In this document: piece by piece, positions 43,990 to 64,000 of the stretch | How positions within the stretch are numbered: position 1 is the stretch's first letter | Layout: every line of letters begins with the position of its first letter | Assembly (NCBI RefSeq): GCF_003576645.1 | Contig: NC_044916.1 | Location: 4,056,599-4,120,598, forward strand | Length of the DNA stretch: 64,000 bases | Direction of reading: 5' to 3' | Source: Ipomoea triloba | Lineage: Eukaryota > Streptophyta > Magnoliopsida > Solanales > Convolvulaceae | The notes under the pieces: model-generated | What the model was told of the DNA's origin: nothing | The model's input: only the letters and a program-made list of their open reading frames with translations | Databases searched by the model: none | Position numbers and translations under genes: made by a program

Positions 43990-45440
43990 GTTAATGACTA
44001 TTATAATATTGTCACAATTAGTTATAAACTTATAATCTTTTAATTTTGTTTCATTACATCATTGGCTTTCATTTGTTTGACCCAATTAGTCATCTGTTTA
44101 AATTTACATCATTCAACGATTTAACACATAGCTTTAGCGTTTAATTTCATCATTCAATTAAAAGAGTTTACGAGAGATATAATGAAATTGCATATTGGAA
44201 GAAGCTTGAATGATTTATGATTAAATTATATGTTATCCCTCTTTGTTAAATGTTGGATGACAAAATTTTAAATGGAACACTACTTATGACAAACAAATAA
44301 AAGTAAATGATGTAATGATGCAAAATTAAAACAACTAGATTAAACATGTAAATACTACAATAGTTGATGACTAAACGAAAACAACATTTTTTGGTTTTTA
44401 AAATTATACATAGTACTATTTTGTAAATTCAATTACAATTCCCAACTTGACTATTTTGGTAATTTCATAGTAGTTATTTTGTAAAACGAAATTAAAAGAA
44501 CTTTTTTTTAAGGTAAACGTAGCTATTCCATTAATTCATAACATAAAACGTTTACATCAACGATCAATGAAATGGTAAACAATCCCTTACAGTCAGACAT
44601 AGAAACAACTTTTCTAACTATGCTATATAAAACTTGAATCGCAGACTGTTTCATAACTAGGAAGCTATGTTCCTTCAGGGAATTTAAAGCTTCATCAAAA
44701 ATTTGGGTCTTCGTCATCATTCTTTTTTGCTCGCCCAGGATAAGATAACATTTGTCGAAACCAAACTAAACGATTTATGCTAATGAAAATGAAAAGCTCG
44801 TGAAAGTAACGAGAGGAAAAATGCTCGCGAAAGTAACGAGAGGAAAACACAATAATAGAGAAAATAAAAAGTGGGTAAAGTCAAAGTAGGGTTGGGAGTT
44901 CAAGACTACCAACACAAACCCCAATACCTACCTACTATTATTTTATTCAAAGGGAAAGAAAACGGAAGAAGAAGATATGTGGCGGTGGTCGGAGGCGGAC
45001 GGAGCTGCGACGGTGATCAGGGCGGAAGAAGAGCGAGAGCAAACGTAGAAGGTACCAAAACCGCCAGCTCAAAGCTCCATTAGAGCTCCGGCCGGAGGCC
45101 GGCGGTGGAAGCCGCAGTTGAGCAGCAGAGAAAGGCGTTTGTTTTTAGATAGAAAAGGGAGGCAAATTAAAAGAACTTGGATCTGATGTCTTCGAATATG
45201 AATTTATAAAATACTACTATCTTAGACAAAATATCTTGTGGTCTGATGTCATCACTATTAGCTTCTATATAAAAAATTTTATGTTTGAATTCCATCTTAA
45301 TCAATGATTGGCATAATATTATCTCGAATAATTTGTGTTAACTCCAACATTCTTGTGAAATTAACTATTTTACCTAAACAAAGTAGCTACATCACTTGAA
45401 AATCCAAAAAATTAGGATAAACATTACATTAATAATTTTT
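43990..45440. other. Intergenic region with an unexplained GC-rich patch
   Basis: No convincing gene. A GC-rich stretch at about 44960-45120 (GGCGGTGGTCGGAGGCGG, GGCCGGAGGCCGGCGGTGG) stands out from its AT-rich surroundings and could be a decayed exon or promoter. I recognised no protein in any frame there. Confidence 0.45.
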
Positions 45441-45690
45441 AGAATTAATGACTATGTTGGTCCATCGACTATGCTGTAAATCCTGTAATTATCAAATTGA
45501 CTATTGACTATTAATTTTGACCAATTAGATCCTTCATGTTGATTTGGTCATCCGTCAAATTGATAGATGACCAATTTGATAATTACGGAAGACTAAATCA
45601 ATTACGAAATTAATAGTTGAGCATTTAATTGGTTAAAATTGATAGTCGATGACCAATTTGATTATTACAATATAGTCGTTAGAATAAAAT
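45440..45690. mobile_element. Small foldback element upstream of API5
   Basis: The arm at about 45476-45535 (TGTAATTATCAAATTGACTA, TTAATTTTGACCAATTAGAT) is mirrored by about 45615-45690 (ATTTAATTGGTTAAAATTGA, GACCAATTTGATTATTACA). It is imperfect, AT-rich and non-coding. Confidence 0.55.
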
Positions 45691-45699
45691 TGTTACTCC

Positions 45700-45700
<1 letters not shown>

Positions 45701-45746
<46 letters not shown>
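45701..45746. repeat. (TAT)n microsatellite
   Basis: About 15 uninterrupted triplets, about 200 bases before the API5 start codon. Confidence 0.9.
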
Positions 45747-45747
<1 letters not shown>

Positions 45748-45947
45748 TTTTTTTATAATTTTTTTTTTTTACATTATTACCTTTTGGTTTCCTGGCTCCT
45801 GAAGAAAACTTGAAACCCTCTATTATATTGGCTAAGTCAATGAATATTCATACTTATATACGTAAATTACCAATCACACCCTTCCATCTCCCATCCTCCC
45901 ACTACAGAAGAAGCAGCAGTGAGTAGTCTCTGCTCGAGCGAGCAAAA

Positions 45948-48900
45948 ATGGCAGACGCATCGGACGAGGCCAAGGACATCGAGAAGCTCTACGTGTATGG
46001 CGAGCGCCTCAACGAGGCCAAAGACAAGTCCCAGGTCCGTACGTTTCTCCTAATTCCGCCCGTTCCGTTCCGATTCGCTTCCCCTCATCCCTCGTCTTCC
46101 TAGGGTTTCCACTTGATGTGTTCCTGTGTTGTGCTAATTCGGTCCCGATTTCTTGCGTAGCACGTGGAGGACTACGAGAGTATACTCACCGCAGCTAAAA
46201 GCAACAGCATCAAAGCCAGGCAATTGGCTGCGCAGCTCATTCCGAGGTTCTTCAAGTACTTCCCTAGTTTGTCTGTCAGCGCGGTAGATGCACACCTCGA
46301 TTTGTGTGAAGCAGAGGAGCTTGGGGTCAGTCCTTCCTCATCTCTTTCTAGTTATTTGCGCACCTTATTGTGTTTCTGTTTATAAGATGGGATTTTGTTG
46401 TCAAGTAGGTCAGTTCCAATTGAAATAAAAAACATTGCTTATAGTGAAATTCATTAGGGGCTAAATTGAAGGTAGGGATTATTGATGTATCATCTTAGTA
46501 GAGGAAGAAATACTATGAGTATTGGGCTTGATGTTGTGGTTAAATGGTCACCATTTACCATTAAGTCATGTGGCACAAGGCATCAAACCTCTTTGACAAC
46601 AAAGATTGTTAAATTCATAGCACTTGTATGTTATGAGAGGCTACTGAATTTCATATTGTAAGAGGAACAATATGGCATGGATTGTGTTACACTTTCTTTT
46701 AACATATTATTCAAAATAAATTATGGGTTGCATCTTTCACCATTTTCATGCAGTTCATTTCTTGGTTGTGCTTGTTTTTTCTTTTTCTTTCTTAGTGTTG
46801 GTGGTTGGGTGTGGTAGGAGTATGCTAGTTTTGTCAAGTGATACAATTCAGTTAGTTCCTGAACTGCATATGAGGTTGGTGAGCTGTTAATGGCTACATT
46901 TTGTCTAGATGTTTTTTGGGTGTTTGTTTTGAATTTATTTTTCCATCTACCACATTCAGATCCGAGTGCAAGCCATTCGTGGTCTTCCTCTTTTCTGCAA
47001 GGATACACCGGAGCATCTTTCCAAAATTGTTGACATACTTGCTCAGCTTCTTACTGCTGGTAACAGATTTTTACATATTCCATTCCATTTTGAGATTATT
47101 TTGAAAAGTTTTTGGAATTTTATCTCCTAGTATTTTGTGATTCTTGCAGAAGAAAATGTGGAACGCGATGCAGTACATAAAGCCCTTTTATCCTTATTGA
47201 GGCAGGATGTGAAAGGTAACTTCATTTATCTTAACAACACATATCTTTGCACTCTAAATATTAAGTTTAAATTTAATTTAAGATCAAGCCTATTCATAAA
47301 CATTATTTATCATAACCAAATGCCCTATTCTTTTGTTGGCCTCTAACAGTGTGCTTCTCAATAATTTTTCCATATAAATATGTGAAATGATTGTTATAAG
47401 ATAATATTAAATTGTTCAACATAATTATTTTCTTCCCACTAAGAACTCAATGGTGCTACACCTATGTGGTCGCACTATTATTATTATTTTTTATGTTAGA
47501 GGTAAGGCATGAATGGAATAGTCAAATCTAACTGAAGCAATTTCAAGGGTTTATTCCAGATATATTTGAATATTATTTTAACTGTGTGAATCACTTGACT
47601 TCCACTTTATTTAAGCACTAAGTTTCATTTCAATATATTTAGATTTAGGATGTCAACAGTTCATTTCATTTAATTGATGAGCCACTAGTGAATGGGCTTA
47701 AACTTTGACTGTTAAGGGAACTGATTATCTTGTTGATTCAAAGCCAAACTATCTTGCCTAGAGTCTGTTATATTTTTATCTGAGATTTGTTTTTATCAAA
47801 TTTGGTGCAGCTTCATTGACAGCTCTCTTTAAACACATTGAGAGTATTGATGAGCAGATGACTGATGAAAATCTCCGTGAGAGGACATTGATATTTATTA
47901 GAGACAAGGTAATAACACCTTTGATTTGACTTAAGGTCCATTTATGTATCTCCAACCTGCATGTAAGTGATTTCTCCATGACATTATGCACAGGTTTTTC
48001 CTATTAAAACTGAGCTCTTGAAGCCCCCAGAACAAATGGAAAGACATATAACTGATTTGATAAAAAAGGTACACCAACACTTGTACTATTGTCTTCTATC
48101 TGCATGGATGGGGTTTTTGTTTAATATTCTAGCTTACAGTTGCTTCTGCTTACTATATTATAGATCTGTTATTTCAAAGAGTTAATATGGACCTATTGTT
48201 GTACCAAGTGAAGAATATATGCAGTAGTAACAAGTTTATAATAACACAAATACATTAAATATCACATAAGGGAACTTGCTTCTTTTTTTTTTTTTTTTTT
48301 TTTTTTTTCTGTTAGGAATACAATATAACTCAGTTCTCTTACAGAGTCTGCAAGACGTGACAGGAGCGGAATTTAAAATGTTTATGGATTTTCTTAAAAA
48401 TTTGAGCATTTTTGGAGAGAAAGCACCCCCGGAGCGTGTGCAAGAACTTATTGAGATCATTGAAGGCCAAGCTGATCTGGATGCTCAGTTCAACGTAAGC
48501 AATTATCTTCCACTCACAATCCCCTTCTCTCTCCCCCTAACTGTCTTACAAATGCAGGGTGTTGTGTACACTCACAAAGGTGGTCATACATATTGAAGAA
48601 GTATACTTTGGACTTCTTATAAGCAGAACATGATCAGTGTAGCCTACATCTGAATTTCTTTGTCTTGTCATTTTCATCGAGCCTTTTGATTAGTGAACCT
48701 CTTAATACCCTTAGATATCATACTAATCACAATGCACTTTAGTATCCACCTGATAAGCTCTGTCTTTGTCTACACTTTGGAAACATATTTTACTGTGCCT
48801 AGTTTTTTCTAATGGTTGGATTTCAGAGCAGCACATATGTTCTTGATTAAGGTTTTTATACTGGATTGATAATGATAGTATATGGGATTATGGGATCATA

Positions 48901-51900
48901 AAATTTTAGGTGATTTCAGTCGCCATATGTGCTAATTGCTCTACTTATAGTTTCCATAGTTCCATGGTGCTATGTTGTCAGGTTCAGGTAGTTGGGTGTA
49001 TAGATTTTGAAGTTGATCTTTTGATCCTATGTAATGAAGCATGATGCGTCACCTAAACCTTGGATTCATTTGCTTATTGTTTACTGGCTTATTATTCCAG
49101 AAATTAGTTTGCTGATTCCTAAAAAGATAGATGTGGTAGGATCAGGTTCCAGGTGTTTTTTTCTTCTTTGTTAATTCTATTTTAAATATGGATTCATCTA
49201 ATAAATTTATGAGGTCTGGAGATTTTATCAAAAAGGTCATAAATGGGAGAAGGCTGCTGCAGAGCAGGTCTAAATGTTAACAAGTTCGATGGAGTTAAAA
49301 TCAATATGAATTTGTTAGAGAGTGCATATGAACACTTACATTGTTAATATGAATTCTTTTATAAAAAGAGAGAACAAGAGAACAGATTGATATTAATATT
49401 TGAATAATTTGGTTTCTCCTTTATATCTTAAGTGTTTGCCATGCTCCTTAAATTTCTACAATCTAAGTTGTGTTTGCCACTATAATATCTCTGTACATGG
49501 GGTCTCCTAGCTGCTTTTCTTCTTTTAAGGGTAACCAATTCTAGTTTCTAACATAATGGCATGTGAACTTGATAGTGAAAGGGGGTATTTTAAGGATGAG
49601 AAAAAGAAATCTAATTTTCTAGAAGCTCCAAATTGAGGCTTGCTTTTTAGAAAAAAAGCCTCTTTTCTAAGAAGCCAGCAGCGTGGTCTTCTCTGGGGCT
49701 TCCATCCTCGCTTTGATTCAAAATTGTGAACTGAATGACATACACTATCTTACTATCTTTTGATGTGTAGGTTGATGATGGAGACCACATTGACAGATTG
49801 ATATCATGCTTGTATATGGCCATTCCATTTTTTGAGGTTTGAGATTATGCTTAAATCTTTATTAACTGTTATCTTTTCTGTAGACAAATCACAAATGTTT
49901 TAACTAATTGAACTTATACACTGCATGCAGAGGGGTGCATCAAATAGCAAGTTTCTCAACTATTTGAACAAGCACATTTTCCCTGTTTTTGATAAGGTAA
50001 TGTCTTAGAGTTGACTATTTCATTTAGTATTCATATTTCATCATAGGAAGGGATGGCCCTTTAATTTTTGGGTGACTGAAACACATTTATGTAAAGATAT
50101 TTACTCATGATTCTAGGAAGATGAGTTACATTTGGTATTCTAACATGTTCTGACTTCTGAAGGTTAGTTTCTGAAGTTTGTTCTAACCTTTCTTCTCTGT
50201 CAGCTTCCTGAAGATCGAAAAGTGGACTTACTCAAAAACCTTGCAGAAAGTTCACCATACACAGCACCTCAGGATTCAAGACATATCCTACCCTCAGTTG
50301 TTCAGCTTCTAAAGGTGATCAATTAGAGCCACCATTTTCATTACATCCCTGATATCTTAGTAGTTGTTTTCCTTGCATTGAAGCATAGATGATTCTCCTT
50401 GTATGCCAACTCTTTTATACAAAGTTACCAAATCTCTCAACTCTGTCATGTTCATACATCTACAAATCAAAACCTTCTCTGAGAATATATTATTAAATAT
50501 TAATTTTGGGAGGATCTTATGCTTTGTTTCAAATTTTCCCTTATGATACTGCTTTCTTTGTGATTGTGTTCTGAGTACTTGACTCAATAACATATTAATG
50601 CAGAAATACATGCCTCGAAGAAAAGCCGGAGAAGAGATGAACTTCACATATGTTGAATGTTTGCTTTACACTTTCAACAATTTAGCTCACAAGGTATTTA
50701 AAATTTAATGGACACTTAAAATATATGGATTATCTATAAGTGTTGAATACTTATTTAGTCTTTGTGGTTGGATAGGCTCCAAATGCCACTAATAGCTTGT
50801 GTGGTTACAAAATAGTCACTGGCCAACCATCAGACAGGCTTGGGGAAGACTTCTCGGAGTGTTACAAAGATTTCACAGAGCGGTACTTCACTTCCCCCCC
50901 CCCCCCCCCATTCTTTCTTCTTTTTGGTGTTGTGAATATTGGGAAAATAGTTATGCATCACAAACACTCTTATGAATTCACACAGTTTTGATAAATAAAA
51001 GAAATCTTATGGATAGTTTTAATAAAAAAGGAACTGTCACGCTTAAGAAGAGTTGAAGAAATTTCAAAGTCACATATAGAAGATCTATCATATATAGTGA
51101 AATTCACTGCCTTATGGGTCTATGGCCTAGTAGCTTGGATCGCCTGGGAATTATGAGAACCTGCTAGTTTTAAGAATGAACAGCTTTAGTGAAGCAAAAA
51201 GATAATGTTGGGACGGTTAAGTGAAAGTGAAATATATGCTGATAAGAATTCTTGATATAATTGTAAATTTTTATGTGCAATCCTATCAGAAACAGAATGA
51301 GAAAACCATAGTCACATAATCATCTCTGTTGAGAAGCAGTGGAATTTCTATTATTAAGCTTCAGAATTGAGATTACACAAGGCTACAACATATGTAGTCA
51401 TTCAAATGAGACACAAGAGTAAATGCTAGGGCTGCTCAAGGGTTTACTATTGACATACAAGACTTAGGAAAAGACAAGACAGAATACATTAACAATATCA
51501 ATAAAGCAATTAATGAAAAGTGAATATTTTACATGACATCGTTGGAACAACTCTAATTGTTTTGGAGGGAGATAATATGATGTCAATTTAGGGTGATAGG
51601 CTGATAGCAGAAGTTCAGAATTCAGATAGCTTTGTTATAACCTGTGGCAATCACCCTTTATTATACTGTCTATCTGCACAGGAACTCATTGTCCTTTTCT
51701 TGTGCTGATTCAGGTTAAAGTGTGTTGAAGACCTAGCTAGGGCCACCATAAAGAAATTGACTCAGGGAATGGCTGAACACAACAAAGAACTAGCTGCAGC
51801 TAAAACTGATGAAGAGAAAGCCAAGATTGTGAGTCTGTTCTCAAAGCTTTTGGTATTTCTTTGTAGTCACTTTATAGTATATGTTGGAGAGTAAAGTATG

Positions 51901-52753
51901 TTTTTAACTGCAGAAAACTCAAAAACAGAATGCCACAGCTGGGTTACGAACCTGCAATAACATATTGGCTATGACACAGGTGACTGGAAGACATTATTTT
52001 TCCTAAATATTATGATCAGAAATTGGTTGTGTGTTTCTAACAGTATTTTTTATGACTTGCAACTCAGCCTCTACATTCAAAATCGCCTTCATTTATTGGG
52101 GACAAAAAGGTCAATCTTTCCTGGAGGGAAGTTCCAAAATCCTCAGCACCATCAACTGCTAAGGCGGCTGGGTATGTTAAAGCTCTTCCCATGTTCCTTA
52201 ATATGGTTTGTGCTTTTGCAAAAAAGTTTATTCAACTTCCTGTGTCTGCTCTCGTAGTTGAATCATTTATCCTAGAAAGCACCACCTGACTGCATGCCAA
52301 TTGAATTATCACATTTTCTGTGTCATGTGTTCTGAGTCAGACAAGAGGGAAGTGCATTAAGTTTAATATATTTCTGTATGAACACGATTGGGTATTCAGA
52401 CGCCACAGACCACAGTTTGTCCAGAAATGTGAATTGACTTTGTGATTTGTCAGTGTTTTCGGACTTAGTTTTCTTACAACAATATTTACTCATTTTTATG
52501 TATGGAACAATCTAGAAGGGCTGTATACTCATTTTGGAGATATTCAATCTATTTTCTCTGCAGAGCAAAGCGATCTGCTGGTGCTGTCAATGGTTCCAGC
52601 AATATGGCTTCAAAGAAGGGCCGTGGAGGTGGCAATCCCCACCAGCTGGTCAATAGGGCTTTTGAAGGTCTGGGATATGGTGGTGGTAGAGGTGGTGGAA
52701 GGGGCAGAGGTCGGGGACGGGGTCCACGCGGTAGGGGAAGAGGATATCGCTAG
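45948..52753 (+). CDS. API5: Apoptosis inhibitor 5 (API5/AAC-11) family protein
   Basis: Sixteen exons: 45948-46034, 46161-46325, 46960-47059, 47150-47215, 47811-47908, 47994-48068, 48345-48494, 49771-49836, 49931-49996, 50204-50314, 50604-50693, 50776-50882, 51714-51828, 51914-51979, 52068-52171 and 52564-52753. They join in phase to 551 residues. The bulk is the all-helical HEAT/ARM-like API5 fold, beginning DIEKLYVYGERLNEAKDKSQ, with IRGLPLFCKDTPEHL, LKNLAESSPYTAP and VECLLYTFNNLAHK recognisable. A linker is followed by a basic segment (GAKRSAG) and a C-terminal RGG/GRG tail (about residues 525-551), typical of RNA-binding nuclear proteins. Animal API5 is a nuclear anti-apoptotic scaffold. 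In plants, API5-like proteins have been tied to tapetal cell death through interaction with DEAD-box helicases in rice. All introns are GT-AG. Intron 12 has a run of about 15 C just after its donor. Confidence 0.95.
48281..48308. repeat. Poly-T tract in API5 intron 6
   Basis: About 27 consecutive T on the sense strand, 37 bases before the acceptor of exon 7. Confidence 0.9.
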
Positions 52754-53707
52754 GTATGGTCCCAGCCACATTGTAGCGATTAAAATCTGCACTCAGAAAG
52801 CTGATTGAAGGAGTGAAAAATGTCTGTAGATGCATCTCAGGAGGGAGAAGCTGATAACTTACTGAACTGGCATCACTATATTTTCCGAGCCACATACATG
52901 CTTTGAATACTTGATACCCAGATTCCCGTCATTTTGCAAAGTTGAAATTTATTTCCTGCAAGGTTAACTGGAGACACTCCATCCAAGAAAAAACACTGGC
53001 CATACAATGTGAGGAAAATTATGTCGGAACCTTTTCAAGTAACAGTTGATAATCTTGTAATTCTTTGTTGTATCGATGGTTATGCACCCTTCTCTTGTGT
53101 ACTTAGAATTTTAGCACTGAACTGATTTCTTGACTGCTGTCTACTGCTATTAGATTTTGTGCTTTCGCGGAGTACTTGATAATATTATGGTAATGCTACT
53201 TTGGTTAAAGTAGGTTTCTCATGGGACTAATGAGCACATCGTGTTTGTATCACACTATCACTTTTGCCATTTTCATAGGAAGATGGTGTTTTACTATACA
53301 TATTCTCATTTTATGCTTTACTATGCAACGAGTATTATTAGTTATTGTAGATTATTCTTAGGGAGATACTTAGACAATTGTTATATTATGGTTCATATTG
53401 CATTGTGAACTTGATACAAAAAATTTGTACTGTTTGTTAATACGTTTTGTATTTACAGTTCATCGTTTTTGGTACAGAATGTGTCAACTATATATATAGA
53501 ATCTAAAAGTTATTTTTGGATCAGGTCTACAATACAACGTAGACCTTGACCCATGGTATAATTTGTTAGTAAAATTGTTATTCCATGGGGTTCATATTGC
53601 ATTGTGAATCTTGATATAAAATATTCTGTACCTACAGTTAATTGTTTTTATACATATAAACAAATAACTTGATAATGGTTGACACATAAACTTTCAAAGT
53701 CTACAAT
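52754..53707. other. 3' flank of API5 and diverged direct repeats
   Basis: Probable 3' UTR, then AT-rich DNA with diverged repeats: GTTCATATTGCATTGTGAA occurs near 53391 and 53590, and CTACAATACAACGTAGACC near 53527 is related to the solo-LTR target near 53701. No gene is seen. Confidence 0.5.
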
Positions 53708-53712
53708 GCAAC

Positions 53713-54140
53713 TGATGGTGTGAATGTAAATAGGGGTATGGATTTACACCATATGTGTTGATTGTGTAAGTAGTGTATGGAGTGTGTATGCTTGAAGGGA
53801 AGGAAAGTTATGGTTTCCTTCCTGATGAACTCTCATGAAAGCCATGATTTTCTCCCTGGAAGAGAGTCAAGAACTCAATGAACGAGAGAGAGAGCGTGAG
53901 AGTTGAGTGATTAGGGATTCAGGGTCTGAGAGCGAATATGGGATGTCATTACAAGGGAGGTCAGGTCTCTTATATAGATATAGAAATAAGACCTGACCGT
54001 TCAGGAATATAATATTCCTCAAAAGACACTTAACCCTTAATAATCTCTAATGCACACTTGACCTTTTAGGGATACAATAATAATACATCAATTATACACA
54101 TTAGGTTCCTACGTGTAGTCCTTGGGGTATTTACCCATCA
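53713..54140. mobile_element. Solo LTR (428 bp)
   Basis: It begins TGATGG and ends CCATCA (the TG...CA ends of an LTR within a 6-bp inverted repeat) and is flanked by a perfect 5-bp target-site duplication, GCAAC (53708-53712 and 54141-54145). Removing it restores a sequence matching the repeat at about 53527 (CTACAATRCAACGTAGACC). A TATA-like TATATAGATATAG lies near 53972. There is no internal retrotransposon sequence, so an LTR-LTR recombination probably removed the rest. Strand and superfamily (copia or gypsy) are undetermined. Confidence 0.8.
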
Positions 54141-54145
54141 GCAAC

Positions 54146-55011
54146 GTAGACCCTGACCCATGACATAATGACATAATTTGCCAATTGATAGTTATATCAT
54201 GAACTCGATCCACATTGCAAGATGGACCACCTGTCACAATATACATACTGAATGTTTACAATTCAAAATGTGAACATTCAGTATGTAAATTGTGTATTTT
54301 GGACTAAGTCCACAGAATAATTTGCTCAATTCTTCTTCAATAACAAATAATACTAGTCAATACCCAATTTAATCCTAAATTATAATAATTTTTTCTTAAT
54401 TTAGTTTGAAACAATTTTTTGTGCTTAATTAAGTCATCGCCTTTAATGATTTATCCAATTGAATCGATTAAATAAAAAATCACTATAATTCACAACTAAA
54501 TTTAGTAAAACTACTGATCAATAACTAAATTAGATATCAAAGGGATCTACCGTGAATAAAACAAGGTGGCCGACTGCCTTGCCTCGTATGGTACTATGCA
54601 AAGTGAGGAGATAGTAAGTCTCGTTGAATGCCCAGTAGTGAGCGAAAATGCATTTTTTGACGATTTAGCGCACGTTACATGTGCGCGCAGAGTGGTGGAG
54701 TCAACCTAAGTTTGGCACCCCAGGAGTTCCCCCTACTTCGATTTAAAAAAATAGAGGTAAAATTACCAAACTATCTTAACAAAATTCAATTGAGTAAATT
54801 GTCAAAAGTTTATTTTTTTTTTTTTTTAAAAACGTAAATTGTCAAAAGTTAAAGACCTAATTAAACATAAAAATCATTTAGAACTAAATAAAAAAACCAC
54901 TATATCTAATACTAAATTAGGTATTAATTGCAAATAATACTCTGGCTCTCTCTCGGACAGCAGACGCTGATACTCTGCTTAGCGGTTAGAGAGAGCACTC
55001 ACTAAACAAAA
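54146..55011. other. Intergenic region upstream of the helicase gene
   Basis: AT-rich and non-coding with a poly-T run at about 54810-54826. A short segment near 54560-54710 (AAGGTGGCCGACTGCCTTGC) resembles the C-terminal RNase H end of a LINE ORF2 (VADCLA type), but it is too short to be sure. Confidence 0.4.

Positions 55012-64000
<8,989 letters not shown>

Noticed and set aside
44523..44720. 65-residue minus-strand frame as a small gene
   Set aside because: No recognised family, no splice partners and no good start context; more likely transposon debris.

Overview
This is nuclear DNA from a flowering plant, most likely a eudicot. The intergenic DNA is AT-rich, the genes have many short exons with GT-AG introns, and there are plant-type MITEs, SINEs, a solo LTR and LINEs. 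There is also a tandem pair of nuclear tRNA-Glu(CTC) genes. Every recognised protein is a plant homologue. I cannot name the species from the sequence. Two runs of N (965 and 37 bases) show that this is a draft scaffold.

Layout. 1-8352 is gene-poor and AT-rich, with an RPA-like pseudogene remnant on the minus strand near 2.2-2.8 kb and a Tourist-like MITE at 5.0-5.3 kb. 8353-8868 is an intronless, GC-rich AP2/ERF transcription factor gene. 9619-21262 holds two almost identical full-length L1-type LINEs separated by the large gap. Only one target-site duplication encloses the pair, so this is either a tandem arrangement or one element assembled twice. 21799-24222 (minus) is a three-exon gene for mitochondrial ribosomal protein mL43, with a poly-G/N tract in intron 2. 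24.8-27.5 kb holds two foldback elements, a MITE-like element and microsatellites. 27540-31106 is a five-exon GDSL esterase/lipase gene. 32361-32604 holds two tRNA-Glu genes. 32759-38409 is a 15-exon SNI1 gene whose last exon has been tandemly duplicated. 39714-42425 is a four-exon ATP11/ATPAF1 gene. 42.4-45.9 kb is repeat-rich intergenic DNA with a second copy of the 5.0-kb MITE. 45948-52753 is a 16-exon API5-like gene. 52.8-55.0 kb contains a solo LTR. 55012 to the right edge is a DHX35-type DEAH-box RNA helicase gene, with 22 exons visible and the 3' end cut off.

The host genes do not form one pathway. They cover defence and DNA-damage regulation (SNI1), mitochondrial biogenesis (ATP11, mL43), nuclear RNA metabolism (DHX35-type helicase, possibly API5), transcription (ERF) and secreted esterase activity (GDSL). 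From memory, SNI1 and the helicase are neighbours on Arabidopsis chromosome 4 and ATP11 and API5 are neighbours on chromosome 2. Here the two pairs are interleaved, which suggests an ancestral block that was split by fractionation in the Arabidopsis lineage.

The observations most worth following are the in-frame duplicated terminal exon of SNI1, the LINE pair inside a single target-site duplication with an ATGA overlap between its ORFs, and a SINE family with several related copies. I found no unmistakably new multi-gene system. Exon structures were read by hand from splice signals, phase and protein similarity. Reading phase was checked to be continuous across every junction of the five spliced genes I call complete (mL43, GDSL, SNI1, ATP11, API5) and of the visible helicase exons.
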